A stretch of DNA of 64,000 nucleotides from Radicibacter daui (GCA_030657355.1 CP131056.1:1818501-1882500); one strand, 5' to 3'; shown: positions 19,855 through 28,380, counted from the stretch's first letter. Program-made: numbers and translations. The notes: generated by a model from the letters alone, not told the origin.

Positions 19855-21092
19855 CAAAACGCACCCTTCACCGTGTTCAGCGAGATGGAGCGCGACGCTT
19901 CGCCTTCGGGAAGGGCGTCGGCCAGAACCGGCTTAATCCGGGCATTTTCCTTGAGAAAACTTCCGGCCTTGAGGACCACCAACTCGCCCACGGCAAGGCC
20001 GGCGGCAATTTCGGTCATACCGTCCTGTTGAAGGCCGACCGAAATGCGGCGGATGGAGACGACGCCATCCCTGACAATCTGGACGCTGTGGATGCCGCCG
20101 GCGCTATTGACCGCGGTTCCTGGCAGGACGATGCCGGTGTGCCTGTCTGCCTGAATGTTGCTGCGGGCAAACATGCCGGGCACCAGGTCAAACCCTGCGG
20201 GCAGGGCGATATGCACGGTGCCGCTCCGTGTCGCGGGGTCGAGCCGGGCATCCTTGAGCCGTACGCTGCCGCCAATCGCCGTTTCTTCTCCCAGAGGCGC
20301 GACAGTGGCGGACATCCCTTCGCGGATCCGTACGAAGAGGGTTTCCGGGACACTGGCGACAAATTCGATGTCGCCGCCGGCCGCCAGCACGAAGAGAGGC
20401 GCCCCTGAAGCCGAGGTCGTGAGGCCGACACGGGCGTTGCGAACCAGTACCCTGCCGGCACCGGGCGCCCGCACGGTGCTGCGCTCGATGATCAGTTCGA
20501 TCTCCTGCCGCTCCTGGAGGATCAGCTTTTCGTCCGCCTGCGCCAGTGCCAGCGACTGGCGGGCCAGCTCAAGTTCGGCGATGGCCCTTGTCTGCGCGCC
20601 TTGATGCTCCTCAAGCATCTGGGTGGCGAGGGCGCCTTTCTGGTTGAGCGCCTGGCTGCGCGCCAGCCGTTTGCGGGCCTCCGTCGCGGTTGCCCCGGCG
20701 GCGTCGACCTTGCTGGCTTCAACGGCGATGGCTGCCTTGGCCCTGAGCAGGCTGACGGTATTCTTGTCGAGCTGCATCCGGGCGTCGGCCATGTCCAGCC
20801 GGACCAGCGGCTCGCCCTGTGCAACTGTCTGGCCGACCTCCACCAGCACTTCCTGGATCTCGCGGCCTGCCACATAGGGGTGGACTTCGATTTCTTCCCG
20901 GGCGGCGAGCGAGCCGATGACGGGTATTTTTTCAAGCAGGGTCGCCTTTTGCGCGGTAACGACGCTGACAGCCATCTCCTCCTGCGCCCGGGCCGGGGAG
21001 AGGCCGGACACCCAGAATATCGCGCCGCACAGCGCCATGCCGGCGAGGCGCTGCCGCCAAAAAGCTGTTTGCCGTGCCGTTGTGGCTTTCAT
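19854..21092 (-). CDS. RND efflux periplasmic adaptor subunit (MFP)
   Basis: A 412-residue membrane fusion protein starting MKATTARQTAFWRQRLAGMAL, with a signal peptide ending near SPARAQEE. The lipoyl/barrel-sandwich hybrid half begins EEIEVHPYVAGREIQEVLVEVGQTVAQGEPLVRLD. A helical hairpin follows (QLDKNTVSLLRAKAAIAVEASKVD...), then the beta-barrel and a membrane-proximal domain with GMFARSNIQADRHTG. It links the RND pump to an outer-membrane channel. It is the first gene of the two-gene operon. A small dyad (CGCTA-CGA-TAGCG, 21142-21154) lies 50 bases upstream and could be an operator. Confidence 0.93.
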   Translation of the reverse strand: MKATTARQTAFWRQRLAGMALCGAIFWVSGLSPARAQEEMAVSVVTAQKATLLEKIPVIGSLAAREEIEVHPYVAGREIQEVLVEVGQTVAQGEPLVRLDMADARMQLDKNTVSLLRAKAAIAVEASKVDAAGATATEARKRLARSQALNQKGALATQMLEEHQGAQTRAIAELELARQSLALAQADEKLILQERQEIELIIERSTVRAPGAGRVLVRNARVGLTTSASGAPLFVLAAGGDIEFVASVPETLFVRIREGMSATVAPLGEETAIGGSVRLKDARLDPATRSGTVHIALPAGFDLVPGMFARSNIQADRHTGIVLPGTAVNSAGGIHSVQIVRDGVVSIRRISVGLQQDGMTEIAAGLAVGELVVLKAGSFLKENARIKPVLADALPEGEASRSISLNTVKGAF

Positions 21093-21290
21093 CAACCGAC
21101 CCTTCCCTTGCCATGGCCTTTGCGGCCGTGGAGCATTCCGGCGCTACGATAGCGATCCGGGCCGGGCGGGATGTTGCGTCCTGTTAAGTTATGTTTCGGC
21201 CCGCGCCGCTTCCCGGTTGGCCGCGCGGGCGCTGGCTGGCCCGGCCGCATCCTTGCCGGTTCCGAAGGGAGCGGATAAGCTCTCCTTTGT

Positions 21291-21362
21291 GCTGCGTGAC
21301 TGGCGGGTCGGGATGGGAAACCATCGGGGAGCGCAGCGCTGTTCTTGCCGTCCGCCTGGGCC
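21291..21362 (+). promoter_or_regulatory. ZTP (pfl) riboswitch aptamer
   Basis: The sequence matches the pfl/ZTP aptamer closely. P1 forms between GCTGCG (21291-21296) and CGCAGC (21332-21337). The conserved GTGACTGGCG core lies at about 21296-21305. P2 is GATGG-GAAA-CCATC (21312-21325), followed directly by GGGGAGC. The second conserved element CCGCCTGGGC lies at 21352-21361. These are the strongly conserved segments of the class that senses ZMP/ZTP, signals of 10-formyl-tetrahydrofolate shortage. It lies directly upstream of the LysE-type exporter gene in the correct orientation. The call is by eye and not tested by covariance search, but the match to both conserved blocks is very good. Confidence 0.88.
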
Positions 21363-21387
21363 AAACCCTTTTTGAGAACGGGGGCCC
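21358..21387 (+). promoter_or_regulatory. Putative expression platform of the ZTP riboswitch
   Basis: GGGCC (21358-21362), the 3' end of the aptamer, can pair with GGCCC (21383-21387), and CCC (21366-21368) with GGG (21380-21382). This hairpin would bury the G-rich ribosome-binding site just before the ATG at 21389. Ligand binding would hold the 5' arm in the aptamer and free the site, suggesting a translational ON switch. A run of five T at 21369-21373 lies in the loop, so a terminator mechanism is less likely. Confidence 0.55.
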
Positions 21388-21388
21388 C

Positions 21389-21985
21389 ATGGATGCGCTT
21401 TTTCTCTTTATCCTCACCTCTCTTGCCCTGACCGGAAGCCCCGGTCCGAACACGCTGAGCCTTGCCGCGCTGAGCGCGGCTTTCGGCCGGGGGCGGGTGG
21501 TGCCTTACATGGCCGGCCTCAATCTCGGCATGGTGGCCGTGGTGGCGCTGGTTGGCTCCGGCTTCTGGGCGGTGCTGCTGTCCTGGCCCGGCGTTGCGCC
21601 GGTAGTGACGATTGCCGCGAGTGCCTATCTTCTCTTTCTGGCCTTCAAGATCGCCACCGCGCCGCCGTTGGCTGCGCGAATGGCGGAGGCGGCTGCCGTG
21701 CCGCCCTGGTATGCCGGCGCGGCTTTGTCGCTCAGCAATCCCAAGGCCTATGTCGCCGTGGCGGCGGTGTTTTCGCGCTATTTGCTGGTGCCGGGAGGCG
21801 GGCTTGCCGACCAACTCGCCAAGGGCGGGCTGCTGCTGGCGATCATCGTGTTCGTCAATATTCTCTGGCTGGTGGCCGGATCCCTGCTGGCCCGCGCGGT
21901 GACGAGGCCCGAAGTCGGCCGGGCGGTGAATATCGTCTTTGCGGCGCTGCTGGTGCTTTCAGTGGCCTTCGCGGCGCTGCTTTGA
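21389..21985 (+). CDS. LysE/RhtB family amino acid exporter
   Basis: A 198-residue inner-membrane translocator. The start MDALFLFILTSLALTGSPGPNTLSLAALSAAFGRGRV has the family motif SPGPN in TM1. About six hydrophobic segments follow, with a NPKAYVAVAAVFSRY motif (the family's NPK element). Relatives export amino acids such as lysine, homoserine, threonine or other small metabolites. It sits directly behind a ZTP riboswitch, implying a link to one-carbon or purine stress. The open frame extends upstream through the riboswitch, but the ATG at 21389 fits the family start. The substrate is not predictable from sequence. Confidence 0.92.
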   Translation: MDALFLFILTSLALTGSPGPNTLSLAALSAAFGRGRVVPYMAGLNLGMVAVVALVGSGFWAVLLSWPGVAPVVTIAASAYLLFLAFKIATAPPLAARMAEAAAVPPWYAGAALSLSNPKAYVAVAAVFSRYLLVPGGGLADQLAKGGLLLAIIVFVNILWLVAGSLLARAVTRPEVGRAVNIVFAALLVLSVAFAALL

Positions 21986-22064
21986 GGGCCGGCTGCGACC
22001 TTGTCCGGTGGCGGGCGGGGGCATAGGCTCCCGCCATTCACACTGATCGACGGGGCTTGATGTC

Positions 22065-22190
22065 ATGGATGAAGACAAACTTCTGGTGACGGTGCTGGGC
22101 GACAATCTGGAAGCGGCGTCGCTGCGGATTGTTCTGCTTCTGGGCGCTTTTTCCGTCGTGGCCGCGCTGTTTGTAAAACTCCTCGGCTAG
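22065..22190 (+). CDS. Small single-pass membrane protein (41 residues)
   Basis: A short ORF encoding MDEDKLLVTVLGDNLEAASL followed by one hydrophobic segment, IVLLLGAFSVVAALFVKLLG. The acidic N-terminus and one predicted transmembrane helix at the C-terminus are plausible for a small inner-membrane protein. It lies 79 bases after the LysE gene and 17 before the next gene, on the same strand. No strong ribosome-binding site is seen (GGGGCTTGA is nearest). I do not recognise a family. It may be a real small protein or a chance frame. Confidence 0.5.
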   Translation: MDEDKLLVTVLGDNLEAASLRIVLLLGAFSVVAALFVKLLG

Positions 22191-22207
22191 AGCTTCGCGA
22201 GGGTGCC

Positions 22208-22594
22208 ATGCGATCTGCCGGTCCCGATATCGCCGAAATCCGGGCGCTTGAGGAAGCACTTCACAAGCCTGAAGTCAGGTGCTCGCGTGAGGTCCTTGAG
22301 GCATTACTTGCCGAGGGTTTTGTCGAGTTCGGCGCCTCGGGGGCCGTTTATGACCGGGCGCAGATTATCGAGCTTCTGCTTCATGAAGGGAGCGAGGCAG
22401 AAGAGCCGCTGAGTATAGAAAATTATGCGCTGACTACCATTTCCAACGATGCGGTGCTGCTGACCTATCGTAGCCACCGGAAGCGGCCCGACGGCTCGCA
22501 GCGCCATGTGCTGCGCAGCTCGATATGGACGCGGGCCGCCGGGCGGTGGCAGATGCTTTTTCATCAGGGAACGGTGACGGGGCCGGTCGCCTGA
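22208..22594 (+). CDS. DUF4440/NTF2-like family protein
   Basis: A 128-residue protein starting MRSAGPDIAEIRALEEALHKPEVRCSREVLEALLAEGFVEFGASGAVYDR, with a later SSIWTRAAGRWQMLFHQGT. This order, an N-terminal helix pair, the FVEFG..G..YDR element and a final W.....WQM.FHQGT strand pair, is that of NTF2-fold DUF4440 proteins. They are small cytosolic proteins with a hydrophobic pocket; some are enzymes or toxin-immunity proteins, and most are uncharacterised. GAGGGT upstream is an adequate ribosome-binding site. No functional assignment is possible. Confidence 0.82.
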   Translation: MRSAGPDIAEIRALEEALHKPEVRCSREVLEALLAEGFVEFGASGAVYDRAQIIELLLHEGSEAEEPLSIENYALTTISNDAVLLTYRSHRKRPDGSQRHVLRSSIWTRAAGRWQMLFHQGTVTGPVA

Positions 22595-22642
22595 AGGCTG
22601 GTTCCTGTTGTTGCCCCGGCGCCCGCCGCCCACTCCGGCTTC

Positions 22643-23752
22643 TTATGAAGCATCCACACCGGCGCCCGCGCCAGCCGGGATGCTGACCTTCGGGTAATAT
22701 CCCGCCGGCTTGTCGCTGACGGCGACACCACCATGGATCATCGGCTGCAGCTCGGAGCCAAAGAAGCTGTAGGGGAAGGGAACCGCCGGCGCGCTCACCG
22801 CATCGAGCCGCGCCCGCAGCTCTGCCGGCAGGGTGAAATCGAGCGCGGCGAGATTGTCCTTCAACTGCTCCGGACGGGTGGCGCCGATGATGGTGCTGGC
22901 AACGCCGGGGCGGCCCGCGATCCAGTTGAGGGCGACCTGAGCCATCGACCGGCCCACCTCATTCGCCACCTGTTCCAGTTCGGCAACGATGCGCCAGTTG
23001 CGCTCGGTGAAACGCTTGAAGGCAGGGTTGTCGGAATTGCGCATGGTCTCCAGACGCCCGGCGCCGGCTGCACCTGGCCGGTACTTGCCGCTGAGCAGGC
23101 CGCTTGCCAGCGGGCTCCACACCATAAGGCCCATGCCGTGGGCGGTGCCGAGCGAGACGAACTCATGCTCGATGTTGCGCTCGGCCAGTGAATATTCGAG
23201 CTGCAAGGCGGCGAGCGGCTCGTACCCGCGTGCCTCGGCGATGCTCTGGGCGCGGGAGGCATACCAGGCCGGCACATTGCTGAGGCCGGTGTGACGCACC
23301 TTGCCGGCGCTTATCAGATCGTCGAGCGTGCGCATCACCTCCTCTGGCGGCGTTACCCGGTCCCAGGTGTGGAGGATGTAGAGGTCGATATAGTCGGTGC
23401 CGAGGCGCTTCAGCGAGCCTTCGACAGCGCGCAGGATGTTCTTGCGGCCATTGCCGCCGGCATTGGGATTACCCGGCGCGGCGTTGTAGGTGAATTTGGT
23501 GGCGATGACGGCCTGATCGCGCAGGCCGCGCTCGGCGATCAGCTCACCCAGCCAGCTTTCGCTGGTACCGCCGGTATAAAGATCGGCGGTGTCGAAGAAA
23601 TTGCCGCCGGCCGCGACATAAAGATCGACCAGTTCGCCGGCCGTTTTCTTGTCCGCGCCCCAGCCCCATTCCGTGCCGAAGGTCATGGTGCCGAGCGCCA
23701 GCGGGCTGACCCGGAGGCCGCTGTTGCCAAGGGTATGGTAGGGCATGGTCAT
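22643..23752 (-). CDS. Aldo/keto reductase
   Basis: A 369-residue NADP(H)-dependent aldo/keto reductase. It starts MTMPYHTLGNSGLRVSPLALGTMTFG and has the catalytic tetrad in context: D in FFDTADLYTGG with its tyrosine, K in VIATKFTYN, and H in LYILHTWD. The cofactor-binding block MAQVALNWIAGRPGVASTIIGATRPEQLKDNLAAL lies near the C-terminus. It reduces aldehydes or ketones of unknown identity. It is divergent from a LysR gene, 129 bases apart, which often signals regulation by that LysR. Confidence 0.95.
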   Translation of the reverse strand: MTMPYHTLGNSGLRVSPLALGTMTFGTEWGWGADKKTAGELVDLYVAAGGNFFDTADLYTGGTSESWLGELIAERGLRDQAVIATKFTYNAAPGNPNAGGNGRKNILRAVEGSLKRLGTDYIDLYILHTWDRVTPPEEVMRTLDDLISAGKVRHTGLSNVPAWYASRAQSIAEARGYEPLAALQLEYSLAERNIEHEFVSLGTAHGMGLMVWSPLASGLLSGKYRPGAAGAGRLETMRNSDNPAFKRFTERNWRIVAELEQVANEVGRSMAQVALNWIAGRPGVASTIIGATRPEQLKDNLAALDFTLPAELRARLDAVSAPAVPFPYSFFGSELQPMIHGGVAVSDKPAGYYPKVSIPAGAGAGVDAS

Positions 23753-23881
23753 GACGGGAGTCTCCCATAAGGTTCAGTGCCGGGCACCGGCGGGCCGGTG
23801 CTGCTGGCAAGGAGAATGGGGCGGACCGCTGCCGGTGATAATCCGCTATAATCGGCATGAACCATGCGATGGATTTCAGTA

Positions 23882-24784
23882 ATGGATCGTGACCTGCTCC
23901 CCCATCTACCCGTTGTTCTGGCGGTTGCCCGCCGGCGCAGTTTTGCCGCCGCTGCTGCCGAGCTTGGCATGGGGGCGTCCGCCGTCAGCCATGCCGTTCG
24001 GTTGGTCGAGGAGCGGATCGGCCAGCCGCTTTTTGCCCGCACCACCCGCAGCGTGGCACTGACGGAGGCGGGGCAGGCGCTGGTGGCGACCGCAGGGCCG
24101 GCCTTGCAGGAGATCGGCGAGCAGCTGGAGGTGCTGCGCTCGGCAGCCGGCGGGGCGAGCGGGCTGTTGCGCCTCAACGTGCCGCGTGTGGCGCTGCCAA
24201 TGGTGATTACGCCGGTGCTGGCCGTCATGCGGCGGCGCTTTCCCGAAGTGACGGTAGAAGTCTTCAGCGACGATGCGCTGACCGACATTGTGGGGGAGGG
24301 CTTCGATGCCGGCATCCGCCTTGTCGAAATGATTGCCGAGGATATGGTTGCAGTACGGCTGACGCCGCCCTTCAGGGCCGTGATCGTCGCCTCGCCGGCT
24401 TATCTGGCCGAAGCCGGAAAGCCGGAAAGCATTGCTGACCTTGCCCGGCATAACTGCATCGGCTTTCGCCTGCTGCGCTCGCGCGGGCTCTATCGCTGGG
24501 ACCTTCAGGACGAGGGCAAGGCCGTGGCGGTGGAGACGGCCGGCACCGCCCATGTGACCGATCCGCTCTATGCCCGCGACCTTGCGCTCGCCGGGATCGG
24601 ACTCGCCTATATCTTCGAGCCACTGGTGGCGGCCGATATCGCGGCGGGCACCTTGGCCCAGGTGCTGCCGCACAGCGCCATCGAGGAGCCGGGGCTGTTT
24701 CTCTATTACCCGCGCCGGGCGGCCATGGCGCCGAAACTGCGTGTTTTTATAGATACTTGCCGTGAAGTTCTGAAGCCACGCTGA
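23882..24784 (+). CDS. LysR family transcriptional regulator
   Basis: A 300-residue LysR-type regulator. The N-terminal winged helix is DLLPHLPVVLAVARRRSFAAAAAELGMGASAVSHAVRLVEERIGQPLFARTTRSVALTEAG. The effector domain follows with LRLNVPRVALPMVITPVLAVMRRRFPEVTVEVFSDD. The profile resembles the subgroup next to oxidoreductases. The ATG at 23882 is preferred because it places the HTH at the usual distance; another in-frame ATG lies at 23864. The gap to the divergent aldo/keto reductase contains a direct repeat of ATAATC near 23838, a possible part of the LysR site. The effector is unknown. Confidence 0.95.
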   Translation: MDRDLLPHLPVVLAVARRRSFAAAAAELGMGASAVSHAVRLVEERIGQPLFARTTRSVALTEAGQALVATAGPALQEIGEQLEVLRSAAGGASGLLRLNVPRVALPMVITPVLAVMRRRFPEVTVEVFSDDALTDIVGEGFDAGIRLVEMIAEDMVAVRLTPPFRAVIVASPAYLAEAGKPESIADLARHNCIGFRLLRSRGLYRWDLQDEGKAVAVETAGTAHVTDPLYARDLALAGIGLAYIFEPLVAADIAAGTLAQVLPHSAIEEPGLFLYYPRRAAMAPKLRVFIDTCREVLKPR

Positions 24785-24847
24785 CCCCTCGTGCAAGGTT
24801 CGCCGGGCGAGGGTGATCGCCGGGGGTTTTCACATCTCTTGACTAAA

Positions 24848-24863
24848 TCATTCGTTTGAATGA
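24848..24863. promoter_or_regulatory. Candidate TetR operator and promoter of the efflux operon
   Basis: A perfect dyad TCATTC-GTTT-GAATGA ends 9 bases before the TetR gene ATG at 24873. A possible -35 TTGACT (24839-24844) and -10 TGAAAT (24861-24866), 16 bases apart, bracket and overlap it. The layout fits autorepression by the TetR-family regulator of the downstream efflux genes. Confidence 0.55.
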
Positions 24864-24872
24864 AATGAAGCC

Positions 24873-25601
24873 ATGAGCGAAATTTCCGATATTTCTCCGG
24901 CGGCGGCCAATGCCGAGCGGCGGGGCGATGCCACGCGACAGAAACTGCTGGCCGGCGGCATCGATGTGTTTGGCCGCTACGGCTTTGACGGTGCAAGCAC
25001 GCGCATGCTGGCCTCGGCGGCAGGGGTCAACCTGCAGGCCATCCCCTATTATTTCGGCGGCAAGGAGGGGCTTTACCTCGCCGTTGCCGACCATATCGGC
25101 GAGACGATTGCCGGCCGGGTGGGCGCGGGCGCGCAGCCGGCGCGGGAGCGGGTTGAGGCACTGAAGGCGGGTGGCGCCCCGCTTGAGGCGGAGGAGGCCC
25201 GCGCCTTGCTGCTGCCGATGCTGCTGGGCGCGGCCGAGCTCTTCACCAATCCGGACTCCGCGGCCTGGGCGCGCTTCATGATCCGCGAGCAGATGGAGCC
25301 GACGGAGGCCTTCCACCGCATCTATACGCGGGTGATGCAGCCGATGCTGGGCATCGCGCGGGTGCTCGTCGGGGTCTTGCTGGACGCACCGGCGGATAGC
25401 GAGGCGGTAAAACTGCGCGCGATGTCGCTGGTTGGCAGCGTTTTGATCCTGCGCATAGCCCAGGCGACGGTGATGACCGAGCTTGGCTGGAGCGATTACG
25501 GCCCGGACCAGATGGAGATCGTGCGCGCCATGGTGCGCGATCAGGTGATGGCACTGGGACGCGAGCGGGAACCGGCGACAGGCCGGAGCAAGGACGAGTG
25601 A
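24873..25601 (+). CDS. TetR family regulator, CecR/YbiH-like
   Basis: A 242-residue TetR regulator. The N-terminal HTH is ATRQKLLAGGIDVFGRYGFDGASTRMLASAAGVNLQAIPYYFGGKEGLYLAVADHI. The long C-terminal ligand domain has the CecR (DUF1956) type feature FMIREQMEPTEAFHRIYTRVMQPM. In E. coli CecR controls ybhGFSR, and the same gene set follows here: its stop overlaps the next start (TGATG). It probably represses its own operon and responds to a drug-like ligand. Confidence 0.92.
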   Translation: MSEISDISPAAANAERRGDATRQKLLAGGIDVFGRYGFDGASTRMLASAAGVNLQAIPYYFGGKEGLYLAVADHIGETIAGRVGAGAQPARERVEALKAGGAPLEAEEARALLLPMLLGAAELFTNPDSAAWARFMIREQMEPTEAFHRIYTRVMQPMLGIARVLVGVLLDAPADSEAVKLRAMSLVGSVLILRIAQATVMTELGWSDYGPDQMEIVRAMVRDQVMALGREREPATGRSKDE

Positions 25602-26611
25602 TGAAAAAACGGGTGATCGTTGCAGGCCTTCTGGTGCTGGTGCTTGCCGGCGGGGCAGGGCTTGCCTGGCAGGAAGGTGTGCCGCAACAGCTGGGCTGGG
25701 TGAAGGGCGACAGCCGTGCGCTCACGCTCTACGGCAATGTCGACATCCGGCAGGTGCAGCTGGGCTTTCGTGTGAGCGGCCGGCTGGCGTCGCTGAAGCT
25801 TGAGGAAGGCGACAGCGTCAAGGCCGGTGACCTGCTGGCGGTGCTGGATGACAAGCCCTACCGCGATCAGGTGGCTGCGGCAGAAGCGACGGTCGCTGCC
25901 AGCTCCGCCACCTATGCCAAGCTCAAGGCCGGGCCGCGTGCGCAGGAAATCGGCGAGGCGAAGGCCGATCTTGCTGCCAAACAGGCGGCGCTGCGTAATG
26001 CCCGGCTCTCCTACGATCGCATCAGCAAGCTGCAACCGACGGCAGCCGCCTCCCGTTCCGCGCTCGATGCCGCCCGGGCCGAGCGCGATCAGGCGGAGGC
26101 GGAAGTGGCGGCGGCCGAACAGTCGCTCTCGCTGCTGGAGGAAGGCAACCGGGCCGAGGACATTGCCGTTGCGGCCGCCAATCTGGGCGAGGCCGATGCG
26201 CAGCTGCAAAGTGCGCACACCGCGCTCACCGATACGGAGCTGAAGGCGCCGGCGGATGGCATCATCCTCTCCCGCGTGGCGGAGCCGGGCGCCATTCTGG
26301 CAGCAGGTTCCAGCGTCTATGTGCTGTCGCTGACGAAGCCGGTGTGGGTGCGGGCCTATGTGGGCGAGCCCGATCTCGGGCGCCTGCAGCCGGGCATGAA
26401 GGTGACGGTGGCGAGCGACAGTGAGAAGGGGCGGTTTTATCACGGCACTGTCGGTTTCATCTCGCCGGTTGCCGAGTTCACCCCCAAGGCGGTGGAAACG
26501 CCGGAGCTGCGCAGCGACCTTGTCTACCGGCTGCGCATCGTGGTGGAGGATGCCGGCCCGGCCTTGCGTCAGGGCATGCCGGTGACGGTGCGCCTTGCGG
26601 CGGACAACTGA
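25601..26611 (+). CDS. ybhG: HlyD family membrane fusion protein (YbhG-like)
   Basis: A 336-residue membrane fusion protein. An uncleaved N-terminal anchor (KKRVIVAGLLVLVLAGGAGLAW) precedes the barrel-sandwich half with GNVDIRQVQLGFRVSGRLASLKLEEGDSVKAGDLLAVLDDKPY. A long coiled coil rich in Ala, Glu and Arg follows (about residues 90-200), then LKAPADGIILSRVAEPGAI and the C-terminal barrel. It connects the ABC exporter to an outer-membrane channel. The ATG at 25601 overlaps the TetR stop. It matches YbhG in the E. coli operon of the same order. Confidence 0.93.
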   Translation: MKKRVIVAGLLVLVLAGGAGLAWQEGVPQQLGWVKGDSRALTLYGNVDIRQVQLGFRVSGRLASLKLEEGDSVKAGDLLAVLDDKPYRDQVAAAEATVAASSATYAKLKAGPRAQEIGEAKADLAAKQAALRNARLSYDRISKLQPTAAASRSALDAARAERDQAEAEVAAAEQSLSLLEEGNRAEDIAVAAANLGEADAQLQSAHTALTDTELKAPADGIILSRVAEPGAILAAGSSVYVLSLTKPVWVRAYVGEPDLGRLQPGMKVTVASDSEKGRFYHGTVGFISPVAEFTPKAVETPELRSDLVYRLRIVVEDAGPALRQGMPVTVRLAADN

Positions 26612-26613
26612 CC

Positions 26614-28380
26614 ATGGCGGATGCCGGAACCGGGCCTGCTGCCGAAGGAGACATTGCCGTCAGGCTGGAGCAGGTGACCAAGCGCTTCGGTGAGGGGGCG
26701 CCGGCACTCGATGGCGTGAGCGGGGAGATCCGCGCCGGTGAAATCACCGGGCTCGTCGGGCCGGACGGTGCCGGCAAGACCACGTTGTTGCGGTTGATGA
26801 CCGGGCTGATGCTGCCGGAAGAGGGGAGGCTCAGTGTTCTGGGCGCCGATACGGCTGAGGATGCAAGGCTGATCCAGACCGCCATCGGCTACATGCCGCA
26901 GCGCTTCGGGCTTTATGAAGACCTGACGGTTGCCGAGAACCTGACGCTTTATGCCGATCTGCGCGCGCTGCCGGCGGCAGAGCGGCAGGCGGTGTTTGAC
27001 GAGCTGTTGCACTTCACCGACCTCAAGCGCTTCACCGGTCGGCTTGCCGGCAAACTTTCCGGCGGCATGAAGCAGAAGCTGGGGCTTGCCTGCGCCCTGT
27101 TGAAAAAGCCGCGCCTGTTGCTGCTGGATGAGCCAGGCGTGGGCGTCGATCCGATCTCGCGGCGCGAGTTGTGGAAGATGGTGAAGGCGCTGACGGGAGA
27201 GGGCATCGGCGTCGTCTGGTCCACCGCCTATCTCGACGAGGCGGAAGCCTGCGACCGGGTGCTGCTGCTAAACCATGGCAAGCTGCTTTATGCCGGCGCG
27301 CCGCAGGGGCTGACCGCCCGGGTGGAAGGCCGGGTCTTTCACCTGACCGGCATGACCGGGCGCCGCCGCCCGCTGCTGGAGCGGGTGCTGGGCGAAGTCG
27401 ATGTGGTGGACGGGGTGATCCAGGGCGATGCCATCCGCCTGGTGCTGAAAGAAGAAGGGACAGAAAAACCGGACTGGCTGGCGGGGGAGGAGAACCTGTC
27501 CCTGAAGCCGGTGGCGCCGCGGTTTGAAGATGCGTTTGTCGATCTTCTCGGCGGCGGGCCGGGTGGCCGGTCGGCGCTGGCCGAGGCGACCCGCAAACGC
27601 CCGATAGACGGCGATGAAACGGTGATCGAGGCGGCGGGCCTTACCAAGCGCTTTGGTGATTTTACCGCAGCGGAGGACATCAGCTTTACCATTCCGCGCG
27701 GGCAGATTTTCGGGCTTCTCGGCCCCAACGGGGCTGGCAAATCCACCACCTTCAAGATGCTGTGCGGGCTCCTGAAACCTACGGAAGGGCGGGGCCGGGT
27801 GGCGGGCTTCGACCTTCGGCGCGATGCCGCTTCCGCGCGCGGGCGCCTTGGTTACATGGCGCAGAAATTCTCGCTCTATGGCGATCTCAGCCTCAAGCAG
27901 AACCTTGAGTTCTTTGCCGGCATCTACGGGCTTTCCGGCAAACACCGGCGCGAGCGCATCGGCCTGATGAGCGAGATATTCGACTTTTCCGGCTGGCAGG
28001 ACATGTCGGCAAAGGAGCTGCCGCTGGGCATCAAACAGCGCCTCGCGCTGGCGGCAGCGGTGATGCATGAGCCGGAAGCGCTCTTTCTCGACGAGCCGAC
28101 ATCGGGCGTTGATCCGATCACGCGGCGGGAGTTCTGGACGCATATCAACGGGCTGGTCGAGCGCGGGGTGACGGTGCTCGTCACCACCCATTTCATGGAC
28201 GAGGCGGAATATTGCGACCGCATCTCACTGATTTATCGCGGCCGCTCCGTCGCCCTCGGCTCCCCGGATGAGCTGAAGGCGAGTGTTGCCGGGCCCGGGC
28301 TTGAACAGCCAACGATGGAGGATGCCTTCATCGCCCTTGTCGAGCGCAGCGAAGCCGGAAACGGGGAGAAGGCAGCATGA
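26614..28380 (+). CDS. ybhF: ABC transporter ATP-binding protein with two fused nucleotide-binding domains (YbhF-like)
   Basis: A 588-residue protein carrying two ABC ATPase domains in one chain. The first has Walker A GPDGAGKTT, signature LSGGMKQK and Walker B LLLLDEPGVGVDP (about residues 20-235). The second has GPNGAGKSTT, the degenerate signature KELPLGIKQR and LFLDEPTSGVDP (about residues 335-560). The second signature has LG in place of SGG, as in YbhF-type proteins, so the two sites may be unequal. It energises the YbhS/YbhR permease pair for drug efflux. It starts 2 bases after the hlyD stop. Confidence 0.95.
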   Translation: MADAGTGPAAEGDIAVRLEQVTKRFGEGAPALDGVSGEIRAGEITGLVGPDGAGKTTLLRLMTGLMLPEEGRLSVLGADTAEDARLIQTAIGYMPQRFGLYEDLTVAENLTLYADLRALPAAERQAVFDELLHFTDLKRFTGRLAGKLSGGMKQKLGLACALLKKPRLLLLDEPGVGVDPISRRELWKMVKALTGEGIGVVWSTAYLDEAEACDRVLLLNHGKLLYAGAPQGLTARVEGRVFHLTGMTGRRRPLLERVLGEVDVVDGVIQGDAIRLVLKEEGTEKPDWLAGEENLSLKPVAPRFEDAFVDLLGGGPGGRSALAEATRKRPIDGDETVIEAAGLTKRFGDFTAAEDISFTIPRGQIFGLLGPNGAGKSTTFKMLCGLLKPTEGRGRVAGFDLRRDAASARGRLGYMAQKFSLYGDLSLKQNLEFFAGIYGLSGKHRRERIGLMSEIFDFSGWQDMSAKELPLGIKQRLALAAAVMHEPEALFLDEPTSGVDPITRREFWTHINGLVERGVTVLVTTHFMDEAEYCDRISLIYRGRSVALGSPDELKASVAGPGLEQPTMEDAFIALVERSEAGNGEKAA

